From: Prevotella sp. UBA3837
GTDB lineage: Bacteria > Bacteroidota > Bacteroidia > Bacteroidales > Bacteroidaceae
Direction: 5' to 3'
Assembly: GCA_002392835.1 (NCBI GenBank)
Contig: DGHX01000131.1
Coordinates: forward strand, 1 to 30,875
DNA length: 30,875 nt
The notes below the pieces were generated by a model that searched no databases, was not told the DNA's origin, and worked only from the letters and a program-made list of their open reading frames with translations. The translations under genes and the position numbers were made by a program. Positions 15,873 to 23,278 of this stretch are shown here, piece by piece. Position 1 is the stretch's first letter; every line of letters begins with the position of its first letter.

Positions 15873-18800
15873 TGGCTATGTGGCTGGTGCTGACATTTCC
15901 TAAGGTGTCGGTTCCTATTATATTATTAGATGTGGTAGATGTGGTAGATGAGGCAGATGTGGCTGAACTATCTGAGCCCCTGCCTTGGGGAGGTGTTGGG
16001 GTGAGCGGCTGTTTGGGCCCTCCCAGCTTCTTCTTCCATATATATCCTGCTCCGTACTCGCCGGTGTAACCTTCCAGCCAGTCGTAGACGTTCTGCTTGT
16101 AGAAGAGCTTCACATACTGGTTGCCGGTGGGCGTGAGGCGGTACTCCATGGTGACGTTGTCGAAGAACGACTGCTGCTGTCCCTCCACCTCAGCGCCCGT
16201 TGACACCTTTCCTCCGAGCTGCACGCTGAGCCGGTTGTTCCAGAAGCGCTTGGCAAAGCGGAAAGAGTAGTCGGTGCGCGTCTGTCCGGTGGCGTCGGTG
16301 CTGTTGTCCAGTCCCAGCTGCAGGTCAACGGTCTTCAGTGCCCCTGCCGTGATGTTGTTGATCTCGTTCTGCAGGAATGAGCTCAGCGCGTTGTTCATCG
16401 AGAAGCTGCTGGTGTTGCCGTCGGCCAGGTACATACCTGTGGTGAGCATGGTGACGGCCAGCTTTCCGCGCTGCTCTGTGCCCATGCTCTGCAGCTCGTT
16501 CTGTATCTGGTAGTCCTCGGGAGCGTCGATGGTGAACTGCAGCCCCATGTCGGCCAGCGTGCGGCTGATGACAACTCCGCACTCGAAGTTGACGTTTCGG
16601 TCCGGTGCCCCCTCTGCCCCGCTGGCCACCTGTGCGCGCTGTCGTTCCGTGGCCGTGATGTTGAGCGTGGGGTTGTCGGGCTGTCCGTTGAACTCTACGT
16701 AGCTGCCTTGTCGTATGCTGAACGTCTTCAGCGGTATCACCGGCAGCGAGTACTTCATGGTTCCGCTCTCCACGGTGTAGCGTCCGCGCAGCGTCAGCCC
16801 GTCGGCGTTCATGGCCATGCGCAGGTCGCCGCCGCCCAGCAGGTCTACGTAGTTGCTCTGCTCGGCGTTCAGTGCGCAGCGCACGTGTGCTCCCTGGTCT
16901 ATGCTGAGCTGCACGTCGAGGTCGAGCGCGTCGCTCTCGGTGTGGCGCACGGCGGTGCGGGTGGTGTCGGTGAAGTCGGTGAACCGCACCAGCTCGTCCA
17001 TCTGGTTGTCGGTGGAGAGGGGCGAGTCGAGCAGTATGTAGTTCAGGTCGGTGCTGCCCAGCACGTCGAGCCGTCCGCGCAGCTTCAGCTGCGAGAGGTT
17101 GCCGGTGAGCCTTGCGAAGATGTTGACGAACATGCGCCCGTAGGCCACCGACTCGCGCTTCTGCCGGGCGTTGATGAGCTGGAAGTTTCGTGCTCCCAGC
17201 CGCAGGTTCACGGCATCTGTTCCTGTCCCGCCCAGGTCAATGGTGCCGTTGATGGTCAGCGGCGATGCTGCTGTGTTGGCAGCCGTTGTGAGCGACGACA
17301 GCAGCGAGCTGCCGGCCGACGTGTTGTCGGCGTAGAGTGCAAACTGGTTGAAAGTGAGCTTCGAGTCGGTCATTTGCAGCGGCACGTCGCCGAAGCGCAT
17401 GCGCATGCCGTAGGGGTTGCTTACCAGGTATCCGTTGCTGAAGCGCAGCAGCCCGTTCATCTTCAGTGCCTCCATGGGTCCCTGCACGCTGAGGGTGCCG
17501 TCGGCGCTGCCCTCGAAGCCCAGCAGCTGGTCGGGCATGAAGCCGTTGATGATGCCCAGCGGCATGCTGTCGAGCTGCAGCGTGGCGTCGAGTCGGCTGG
17601 CCTCTGAGAGGCTTCCCTGCAGCGTGCCTATGGGTGCGTCGTCGAGCAGCAGCGAGGCGTCGACGACGTGTGTGCCGTCCTCGCGCAGCAGGTAAACGAA
17701 CTCCGAGCCGAGGTTGCCTATGTAGCTGCCCTCGTAGTCCATGGCATCGATGCGCATGTCGCTGGCCACGGAGATGTTGTTCTGCTGGTCCATCATCAGG
17801 TGGAAATCGCCCTCGAGCGTTCCCCCCAGGTTGGGCAGCAGGCTGATGTTGGCGGTCAGCTCGTCCAGGTTCAGCTGGTGTGCGCTGACGGTCAGGTCCT
17901 GCAGCAGCGTGGTGTCCTGGTCTTCAGAGTATATCTTCAGGTGTGTGCCGTCGGCGGCCTGCAGGTCGATGTTGGCCTCCACCCGCATGTCGTTGTGCAC
18001 CAGCAGGAAGTTGTCGTCGTTCAGTGTGAACTCCTTGCAGCCCAGGGTGGGCTTGGTGGGCATGAGCCGCAGCATGGTTCCGCCCTCCACCATGTCGGCC
18101 TGTGCTCCTATGCGCACGTTCTCGCGTCCTCGTGCGTCGAAGTATCGCACTCCTATGCGTGCGCCGTGCTCGTGCAGCTGTCCGTCGTACAGTATGTTCA
18201 TGGCCCCCATGGGGTTGCGCCGGTTGTTGGTCAGCTGCCCGTTGAAGGTCTGGCGGGTGCCCTTGTCCACGAGCGACAGCCGCAGCGTGTCGATGGGCAT
18301 GTCGCCCAGGTCCAGTCCCAGCAGGTAGGCATCGCCGTTGAGTCCGCTCTCTGGCGACGAGCTGATGTTGGCGTCGAGCTGTCGGAAGCTGATGCCCGTC
18401 GATGCCAGCAGTATGTCGCTCAGGGGGTTACCCTGGCGGCTGCTCAGCGTCAGCTTCGCCGTGGGCAGCAGGCTCTTCAGCAGCGGCTGGTCTATGGTGT
18501 GGCGGCGGTTCTGCTCCACCAGCGTGTCGGCCAGGGTGGTCAGGCCGCCCAGCAGCTCTTCGTAACTGCCGCTGGCATCGAGCTTCACGATGAGGTCGCC
18601 GCTTTGCAGCCGCACCTTCGTGGTGTCGGGGCTGGTGTTCACCAGCAGGCCCAGGTCCTCGGGGTGGTGGGTCTTCACGCTGTCGCGAATGGTGAGCTGC
18701 GTCAGGTGTGCCGACACATAGTGCGAGAGGCGCTGGTCGGTGCGCACCTTCACGGTGCCGTTCATGCCCACCACGGGGGCCCCGTCCAGTCCCAGTGCCA

Positions 18801-20586
18801 GCAGGTCTACGTGTGGCAGCCGGGCGTTGATGTCGGCCTCAATGGTGTTGCGCGTCAGCCGTGCGTCGATGTCGGCGCTGCCCTTCACCAGCGTGTTGTT
18901 GCTGGAGGCCGTCAGCAGGGCATGGCCGTCGGCCAGCGTGCCGCTGAGCTGTACGCTGTCAACGAGCCATTTGTCGTAGTACAGATGTCCGAGCCGCACG
19001 TCGGCCGTGAGCTGGCTGGCGGGGCTGAAGGGGTCGGTGCCGCGTCCGCTCAGCTGCAGCCGTGCGCTGACGGAGCCTATGGGCTGTGTGGGCATGAAGC
19101 GGTGCAGGTCCAGGTCGCTGACGGTGCCGCTGAGGCTGTAGGCCTCGCCGTCGGCGTTGTAGCTGCCTTTCAGGCTGGCGCTGCCGCTGCCGTCGCGCAG
19201 CAGCAGGTCGGCGTCGTAGCTGCCGCCGTGGGCTCCCAGCTCGCCGTTCAGCTTCAGCCCGGCAGGCAGACGGTAGTCGCGTGGCAGCCCCATGTGGCGC
19301 AGCAGCGGGTCCAGGTTCTGGGCGTCGGCACGCAGCTGCAGCTGGGCCAGCAGCTGGTCGGGCTGCAGCAGGTTGCCCACGGTGCCGGAGGCTTCGGCCT
19401 CGAAGGCGGTGGGCAGGCTCAGGCGCAGCTGTTCCACCTGCATGCTGTCGGCACGGCCGTTCAGCTGGGCCTGCAGCGTCAGGGGCAGGTCGGGCAGCAG
19501 GTCGGCAGGCAGCTGGGGCAACAGCAGCCGGGCGTCGTCGCGGCCCAGCGAGGCCTGGAGGGAGAGGGTGGAGGGTGACGGGTGGAGGGTGGAGGGTGAC
19601 GCGATGAGTGACGAGAGTGCTATGTTGGCTGTGGCCTGCAGGGTGGAGTGGGGGGTGGCGGCCTCGAGGCCAGTGATGCGCAGTCCCTCGCCGTCCATGG
19701 CCACGGCGCCCTGCAGGCGTGTGAGCTGCAGGCCGCTGCCGCTGTCGACGAGGCTGCCGTGGCGGATGCCCACGCGCAGGTCGTCTCCGTAAGAGTAGAG
19801 TGAGTCGAGTCTCAGGCTGACCTGGCTCAGGGCCAGCGTGCTGTCAATGCTCAGGGCTCCCTGCTCCCAGTCAATGGGTCCGAAGGCATAGCGCCCCAGC
19901 CCCAGGTCGATGTCGCCCTGGCTGATTGAGGCCTCGCCCATGTAGGCGCTGATGGTGGAGGGTGACGGGTGGAGGGTGGAGGGAGGATAGCTGGTGGCGG
20001 GGGTGAAGCGTGCCGCCGAGTCGCTGACGATGGTCAGGTGCGTGCGTTCCAGCCGGAAGCGGTCGAAACCTATGCGCCACCCCACGGTGCTGGTGTCCAC
20101 GGCGGCGGTGTCGCTCATGTAGATGGTCAGGTCGGTGTCGCTCAGCCGCGGTTGGCGCAGCTCCACCAACATCTGCGCCGGGCTGATGCCGGGAGCCGAC
20201 AGCTGCAGCTGCCCGATGGTGCCCTGCAGCCGCATGTCGCCTATGAACGAGCGCGTGTCCAACCGTGCGTCGTGCAGCTGCAGGTCGTCGAGCACGATGT
20301 TGCCCTTCAGCAGGGGCCAGAACTGCACGTCGGCCACGGCACGCCGCACGTCGAGGATGGTGTCTTGCTCTATTACCCGAACGCCCTCTAAGCTGAGGTC
20401 GAGGGGGAAGGCCAGCCTGACGCGCTCCACGCTGATGTCCATGCCCGTCTGTTCCGACGCATACGTCGCTACCCGCTGCACCACCCAGTTCTGGATGGGC
20501 GGCAGGTAGAGCAGTGCTGCCAGGATGACCATCAGCACGACGGGCGTCAGCAGCGCTATGCCCGTCCACTTCAGCGCCTTCCTCAT
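15847..20586 (-). CDS. tamB: TamB / AsmA-like translocation and assembly module protein
   Basis: A 1579-residue inner-membrane-anchored periplasmic protein. It has one N-terminal transmembrane helix (~9-28), a long repetitive beta-rich AsmA-like body (probably a lipid-transfer groove), and a C-terminal TamB/DUF490 domain (~1150-1520). It is thought to bridge to TamL in the outer membrane. The domain ends at about K1520 (GAGYIWKKK). A further 59 residues form a low-complexity tail with TPTPPQGRG and a Ser/Thr run, which overlaps the tamL start. Two internal segments coding STLHPSPST come from an exact 30-bp DNA repeat (19567-19596, 19954-19983). Length and neighbour are as expected for Bacteroidota tamB. 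ATG at 20586 lies ~50 nt downstream of a TATCTTTG box. Confidence 0.92.
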   Translation of the reverse strand: MRKALKWTGIALLTPVVLMVILAALLYLPPIQNWVVQRVATYASEQTGMDISVERVRLAFPLDLSLEGVRVIEQDTILDVRRAVADVQFWPLLKGNIVLDDLQLHDARLDTRSFIGDMRLQGTIGQLQLSAPGISPAQMLVELRQPRLSDTDLTIYMSDTAAVDTSTVGWRIGFDRFRLERTHLTIVSDSAARFTPATSYPPSTLHPSPSTISAYMGEASISQGDIDLGLGRYAFGPIDWEQGALSIDSTLALSQVSLRLDSLYSYGDDLRVGIRHGSLVDSGSGLQLTRLQGAVAMDGEGLRITGLEAATPHSTLQATANIALSSLIASPSTLHPSPSTLSLQASLGRDDARLLLPQLPADLLPDLPLTLQAQLNGRADSMQVEQLRLSLPTAFEAEASGTVGNLLQPDQLLAQLQLRADAQNLDPLLRHMGLPRDYRLPAGLKLNGELGAHGGSYDADLLLRDGSGSASLKGSYNADGEAYSLSGTVSDLDLHRFMPTQPIGSVSARLQLSGRGTDPFSPASQLTADVRLGHLYYDKWLVDSVQLSGTLADGHALLTASSNNTLVKGSADIDARLTRNTIEADINARLPHVDLLALGLDGAPVVGMNGTVKVRTDQRLSHYVSAHLTQLTIRDSVKTHHPEDLGLLVNTSPDTTKVRLQSGDLIVKLDASGSYEELLGGLTTLADTLVEQNRRHTIDQPLLKSLLPTAKLTLSSRQGNPLSDILLASTGISFRQLDANISSSPESGLNGDAYLLGLDLGDMPIDTLRLSLVDKGTRQTFNGQLTNNRRNPMGAMNILYDGQLHEHGARIGVRYFDARGRENVRIGAQADMVEGGTMLRLMPTKPTLGCKEFTLNDDNFLLVHNDMRVEANIDLQAADGTHLKIYSEDQDTTLLQDLTVSAHQLNLDELTANISLLPNLGGTLEGDFHLMMDQQNNISVASDMRIDAMDYEGSYIGNLGSEFVYLLREDGTHVVDASLLLDDAPIGTLQGSLSEASRLDATLQLDSMPLGIINGFMPDQLLGFEGSADGTLSVQGPMEALKMNGLLRFSNGYLVSNPYGMRMRFGDVPLQMTDSKLTFNQFALYADNTSAGSSLLSSLTTAANTAASPLTINGTIDLGGTGTDAVNLRLGARNFQLINARQKRESVAYGRMFVNIFARLTGNLSQLKLRGRLDVLGSTDLNYILLDSPLSTDNQMDELVRFTDFTDTTRTAVRHTESDALDLDVQLSIDQGAHVRCALNAEQSNYVDLLGGGDLRMAMNADGLTLRGRYTVESGTMKYSLPVIPLKTFSIRQGSYVEFNGQPDNPTLNITATERQRAQVASGAEGAPDRNVNFECGVVISRTLADMGLQFTIDAPEDYQIQNELQSMGTEQRGKLAVTMLTTGMYLADGNTSSFSMNNALSSFLQNEINNITAGALKTVDLQLGLDNSTDATGQTRTDYSFRFAKRFWNNRLSVQLGGKVSTGAEVEGQQQSFFDNVTMEYRLTPTGNQYVKLFYKQNVYDWLEGYTGEYGAGYIWKKKLGGPKQPLTPTPPQGRGSDSSATSASSTTSTTSNNIIGTDTLGNVSTSHIANDSTQHHQ
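15983..16004 (+). repeat. G-rich repeat block in the tamB tail
   Basis: A block of G runs (GGGGAGGTGTTGGGG core) encodes, on the minus strand, the LTPTPPQGRG part of the TamB tail. It resembles in opposite orientation the G-rich half of the palindrome at 15775-15810. Short TGTGGTAGA-type repeats lie just upstream at about 15930-15963. Confidence 0.55.
19567..19596. repeat. 30-bp direct repeat in tamB, copy 1
   Basis: An exact 30-bp match to 19954-19983, itself built of GGTGGAGGGTGAC-type units. It is read in frame on the minus strand as part of SPSTLHPSPSTLS. The two copies are 387 bp apart, a multiple of three. Confidence 0.9.
19954..19983. repeat. 30-bp direct repeat in tamB, copy 2
   Basis: An exact second copy of 19567-19596, coding PPSTLHPSPST in the same frame. 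The surrounding TamB sequence shows no other similarity, so this is not a duplicated protein domain. Confidence 0.9.
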
Positions 20587-20634
20587 GGTGTCGTTATCGT
20601 CATGTACTTACTATGCGTCTTTACAAATCAAGGG

Positions 20635-20642
20635 CAAAGATA
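20635..20642 (-). promoter_or_regulatory. Bacteroidota -7 box for tamB-tamL
   Basis: The minus strand reads TATCTTTG, 48 nt upstream of the tamB ATG. No clear -33 TTTG is seen at 19-21 nt. Confidence 0.6.
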
Positions 20643-20731
20643 CAAACTTTTTCTGAAACACCTTCTATTAGCCGTGCAAAATACACATTATTTAATACTC
20701 TCGCTCATTTACGTGCTTCAGGCCACTTTGC

Positions 20732-21820
20732 CTAAAACATTTCCCTGTTGAGGAACTCGAACACCTGTTCGGCCTCATACAGCATCATGTAGTGATTGGC
20801 GTCCCGGTCGAAGAGCAGGGCTACTTTTGTTCCCTGCTTACGCAGGCGCTGGGCTGCACTGGGCAGTCCCATGGCACTGTTGTCTTTGCCTCCGCCAATC
20901 ATGATGACCTTGGCCCGCGAGCTCTTGATGACATTGCACGAGGTGGAAATGTAGCTGATGGTCTTGAACTGACTGGAGAAATGGCGCAGCCCCACGTCGG
21001 CAGCCGTTCCGCCGTTGCTCAGTCCCATCAGGTGAAGGCTGTTCTTGTCGACATGAAAGCCCGAGGACTCCAGGTATGGCAGATACTTGGTGAAAATGCG
21101 CTTGATGCTTTCATAGCTGAAGACCCCCGAGAGGTCTCTCGTGCCGATGCCGACCACCAGGCAGTCCTCCAGCCGCGACAGCAGGCCATGATACAACTCC
21201 CAGCTCCCCAGGAACCCATGTGCAAAGAACACCACGGGGTAGGACTTTGAGCTGTCATAATGCCTGGGCTTGGTGACATAGATTCCCTCATAGTCAGTGC
21301 CCAGCATCTCGTTCATGACCTGTGCTATGACAAAGGAGCCGGGGTTACTGCCCTGAACGGACAGCCTGTTGTAGGGCATATAGAACGACAGCGCCTTACC
21401 GCCCCAGAAGTCGTGCTTGGCATCTCGGATAAAGCGACCGCCTAAGTTCTTGAACAGGGGACTTAACAACGCGGGGGGCAGTACGGCCGAAGCCTTCAGC
21501 GCGGCGTTCATCAGTTCTTCTTCAGGCAAGACGGCATTCACCAGGTACACAGGCAGGGGCGTGCATACACGTTCGCCCTGATGGTCTAAGTAAACCAGCT
21601 GCGTCCGTCCGCGCTGGAAGTAGTTCGGCACGGCTATGAAGATGGCTACTGCCAGCCCACCGACAATGGCGGGATAGGCCCTCCGCCACCTCTTCCGTAT
21701 CCACTGCCTATTGACAATCACTGCCAGCAGCAGGCACAGCAGTCTATACTGCCATGTGGCAAACACCAGCACGGCGAAAATGACCAGCAGGATTGTTATT
21801 GTTCTTCTCATCATCATCAA
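20732..21820 (-). CDS. Membrane-anchored alpha/beta hydrolase
   Basis: A 362-residue protein with two N-terminal hydrophobic segments (~7-36 and ~50-66) and a C-terminal alpha/beta-hydrolase domain. The oxyanion region is VVFFAHGFLGSWELY (H201-G202). The nucleophile elbow is GLSNGG with S268. A likely acid/His pair lies in FDRDANH343. This resembles PAF-acetylhydrolase or dienelactone-type esterases, but the substrate is unknown. The N-terminus has four consecutive Met codons, any of which could start. It begins 15 bp after the xpt stop, so the two are probably cotranscribed. Its codon use is less GC-rich than the tam or sus genes. Confidence 0.8.
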   Translation of the reverse strand: MMMMRRTITILLVIFAVLVFATWQYRLLCLLLAVIVNRQWIRKRWRRAYPAIVGGLAVAIFIAVPNYFQRGRTQLVYLDHQGERVCTPLPVYLVNAVLPEEELMNAALKASAVLPPALLSPLFKNLGGRFIRDAKHDFWGGKALSFYMPYNRLSVQGSNPGSFVIAQVMNEMLGTDYEGIYVTKPRHYDSSKSYPVVFFAHGFLGSWELYHGLLSRLEDCLVVGIGTRDLSGVFSYESIKRIFTKYLPYLESSGFHVDKNSLHLMGLSNGGTAADVGLRHFSSQFKTISYISTSCNVIKSSRAKVIMIGGGKDNSAMGLPSAAQRLRKQGTKVALLFDRDANHYMMLYEAEQVFEFLNREMF

Positions 21821-21835
21821 TGTATAAATTGTTTG

Positions 21836-22426
21836 TTATTGCTTGCGGAAACACAGTTGTTGGCTTTCATAATCCATGGAATCTATGATAGCTATTGACT
21901 CCAGATGATAGCCATCGGCACGTAGTTCCCGGCCGCCTTTCTGGTGGCCTTTCTCAACGGCGATGCCGATGCCGGCAACGGTAGAACCGGCCTGATGGGC
22001 AATGTCTATAAGGGCCCGGACGGCCTGGCCTTCTGCTAAAAAGTCATCCACAATGAGAATCTTGTCCGATGCAGAAAGGTAAGGGGAAGACACAAACACC
22101 TTGTTTTGCTGCTTGTGGGTGAAGGAGTAGGCTTCAGAGACATACTTGTCGTCCGTACTGTTCAGCGTCTCTTTCTTCTTTGCGAAGACCACGGGGACAT
22201 CAAGATAGTGTCCTAACATCGTAGCAATGGCTATGCCACTGGCCTCAATGGTCAGGATCTTCGTCACTTCTGTGCCGGCAAATCTCCTCTTGAACTCCTG
22301 GGCTATAAAGCGCATGACTTCAATGTCAATCTGATGATTTAAGAAATTGTCTATCTTCAGGATGTTGCCAGGTTTGATGACGCCTTCTGAAAGTATTTTC
22401 TGCTCTAAATAATACATGTTGTTCAT
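21836..22426 (-). CDS. xpt: Xanthine phosphoribosyltransferase
   Basis: A cytoplasmic purine-salvage enzyme that makes XMP from xanthine and PRPP. The chosen start (22424-22426, MNNMYYLEQKIL) gives 196 residues, the normal length; MYYLEQ at 22417 is an alternative. Visible family features are LKIDNFLNHQIDIEVM near the start, the IEASGIAIA segment, and the PRPP-binding loop ILIVDDFLAEGQA, with KGHQKGG near the C-terminus. A longer frame to 22579 adds ~51 residues unlike any Xpt and runs through the promoter, so it was rejected. It is followed by the alpha/beta hydrolase. It is more AT-rich than its neighbours. No purine riboswitch was recognised upstream. Confidence 0.92.
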   Translation of the reverse strand: MNNMYYLEQKILSEGVIKPGNILKIDNFLNHQIDIEVMRFIAQEFKRRFAGTEVTKILTIEASGIAIATMLGHYLDVPVVFAKKKETLNSTDDKYVSEAYSFTHKQQNKVFVSSPYLSASDKILIVDDFLAEGQAVRALIDIAHQAGSTVAGIGIAVEKGHQKGGRELRADGYHLESIAIIDSMDYESQQLCFRKQ

Positions 22427-22434
22427 TTTTGGTG

Positions 22435-22442
22435 CAAAGATA
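22435..22442 (-). promoter_or_regulatory. Bacteroidota -7 box immediately before xpt
   Basis: The minus strand reads TATCTTTG, ending only 8 nt before the xpt ATG at 22426, so the 5' leader would be a few nucleotides at most. A second match (TACCTTTG, 22628-22621) lies ~195 bp upstream and could give a longer transcript. Confidence 0.55.
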
Positions 22443-22692
22443 TAAAATAATGCTAATTTACGGAAGTGATTTTGGAAGATTAACGCAGTTCGTCCATAAA
22501 TTAAGGCAATTCGAGGATAATTGGAAAGCCAACGGTTGCTGCTCATCCATCTTACAAAGAAATCAAGTCGATAATTCAAAGATGTGTAAAAGTAGAATAC
22601 TTTCTATTAAAAAGAATATGCAAAGGTAATGACTTCATGTTTTACTCACAAGACGTAAAAGCGGATATGCTTACAAATTCTTTTTCAGAATT

Positions 22693-22711
22693 ATGTTGCA
22701 CTACTTGCACC
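22693..22711 (+). repeat. 19-bp inverted repeat, left arm
   Basis: ATGTTGCACTACTTGCACC is the exact reverse complement of 23161-23179. The arms are 449 bp apart and enclose all the GC-rich and tandem repeats of this gap. No target-site duplication is obvious. Confidence 0.85.
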
Positions 22712-22806
22712 TACGTTCCGCGGAATTGGTTGATGGATAATTGGTTAATCTCTCGGGACGGTTGTACAGTGAACGGGTGTTAACAGGATGCGGGCGCTGA
22801 GTGGAA

Positions 22807-22980
22807 ATGTATATTTATACAGTTTCACGGGGGGCCGCTTTTTCTTCTGCGGGGGCCGCATTTGAAAAAAAAGTGATATGGGATTTTTTCATTAGCGGCC
22901 CGCTTTTTAGGAAACGGGGGCCGCGGGGAGGAAAATGCATATTTATACGGTTTCGGGCGCATAAATATACAGTTTCGGTG
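22807..22980. repeat. Interspersed ATATTTATAC-GTTTC boxes and GGCCGC/T-run modules
   Basis: Related boxes ending TATAC(A/G)GTTTC occur at 22807-22826, 22935-22954 and about 22958-22976. Between them are GC-rich cores (GGGGGCCGC type) followed by T or A runs. AGCGGCCCGCTTTTT at 22894-22908 is identical to 261-275 in the first gap. Confidence 0.7.
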
Positions 22981-23044
22981 GCCCGGCAGGGGGAGGCGGT
23001 GGACCGACGCTGACGCGCCGGGCACTGCGGCCGCGGCACCAGTG

Positions 23045-23176
23045 GTGCAGGATAAGTGTTGGCAAGTGTTAACGGCGGTGCAAGTAGTGCAAGATAAATC
23101 TCAACAAAGGTTAACGAAAACGGCAGTGGTGCAAGATAAATCTCAACAAAGGTTAACGCAGGTGCAAGTAGTGCAA
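23045..23176. repeat. 42-bp tandem repeat with GTGCAAGATAAATCTC core
   Basis: A 30-bp core starting GTGCA(A/G)GATAA and ending GTTAACG occurs at 23045-23074 (diverged), 23087-23116 and 23129-23158 (these two identical). The next period begins GTGCAA at 23171 before the match is lost. The spacing is exactly 42 bp each time. Extra GTGCAA boxes lie at 23078 and 23162. Confidence 0.88.
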
Positions 23177-23179
23177 CAT
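23161..23179 (-). repeat. 19-bp inverted repeat, right arm
   Basis: GGTGCAAGTAGTGCAACAT here is the exact reverse complement of 22693-22711. This arm overlaps the end of the 42-bp tandem repeat array. Confidence 0.85.
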
Positions 23180-23210
23180 TTTCGGGCGTTGCGATGGGCG
23201 CTGTCAAAGG

Positions 23211-23251
23211 AAAGACTTCGGGCGTACGGAACGGTACAGCCCGAAGTCTTT
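23211..23251. terminator. Hairpin terminator downstream of the YD/TPR/barrel gene
   Basis: AAAGACTTCGGGC (23211-23223) pairs perfectly with GCCCGAAGTCTTT (23239-23251), a 13-bp stem. Within the loop GTAC (224-227) can pair with GTAC (234-237). It lies 28 nt beyond the minus-strand gene's stop (23279). The trailing T content is modest. Confidence 0.65.
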
Positions 23252-23278
23252 AATTGCTGGGTGATGCTGATGCCCGGC

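Larger units (their letters stand above)
22443..23278. other. Repeat-rich intergenic region between xpt and the envelope operon
   Basis: No convincing gene is seen in this gap of about 835 bp. The left part (22443-22690) is plain AT-rich DNA with one extra -7-like box. The right part contains a 19-bp inverted repeat pair (22693-22711 and 23161-23179) that encloses GC-rich GGCCGC/T-run modules, three related ATATTTATAC boxes, and a 42-bp tandem repeat. A terminator hairpin for the downstream gene lies at 23211-23251. Confidence 0.7.

Noticed and set aside
17668..19578. 636-codon open frame opposite tamB
   Set aside because: Antisense shadow. The composition (Gln/Val/His-rich) reflects reverse-read GC-biased codons, and the true tamB frame has domains.
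22427..22579. N-terminal extension of xpt to 22579
   Set aside because: The extra residues do not resemble Xpt, and the frame crosses a good TATCTTTG box. The downstream ATG gives the family's normal length.
23045..23176. CRISPR array
   Set aside because: The 42-bp period leaves only 12-bp intervals between 30-bp cores, too short for spacers, and no cas genes are present.
22801..23207. Short frames on both strands in the second gap
   Set aside because: They consist of translated repeat units without protein-like features, and both strands are open for the same reason.
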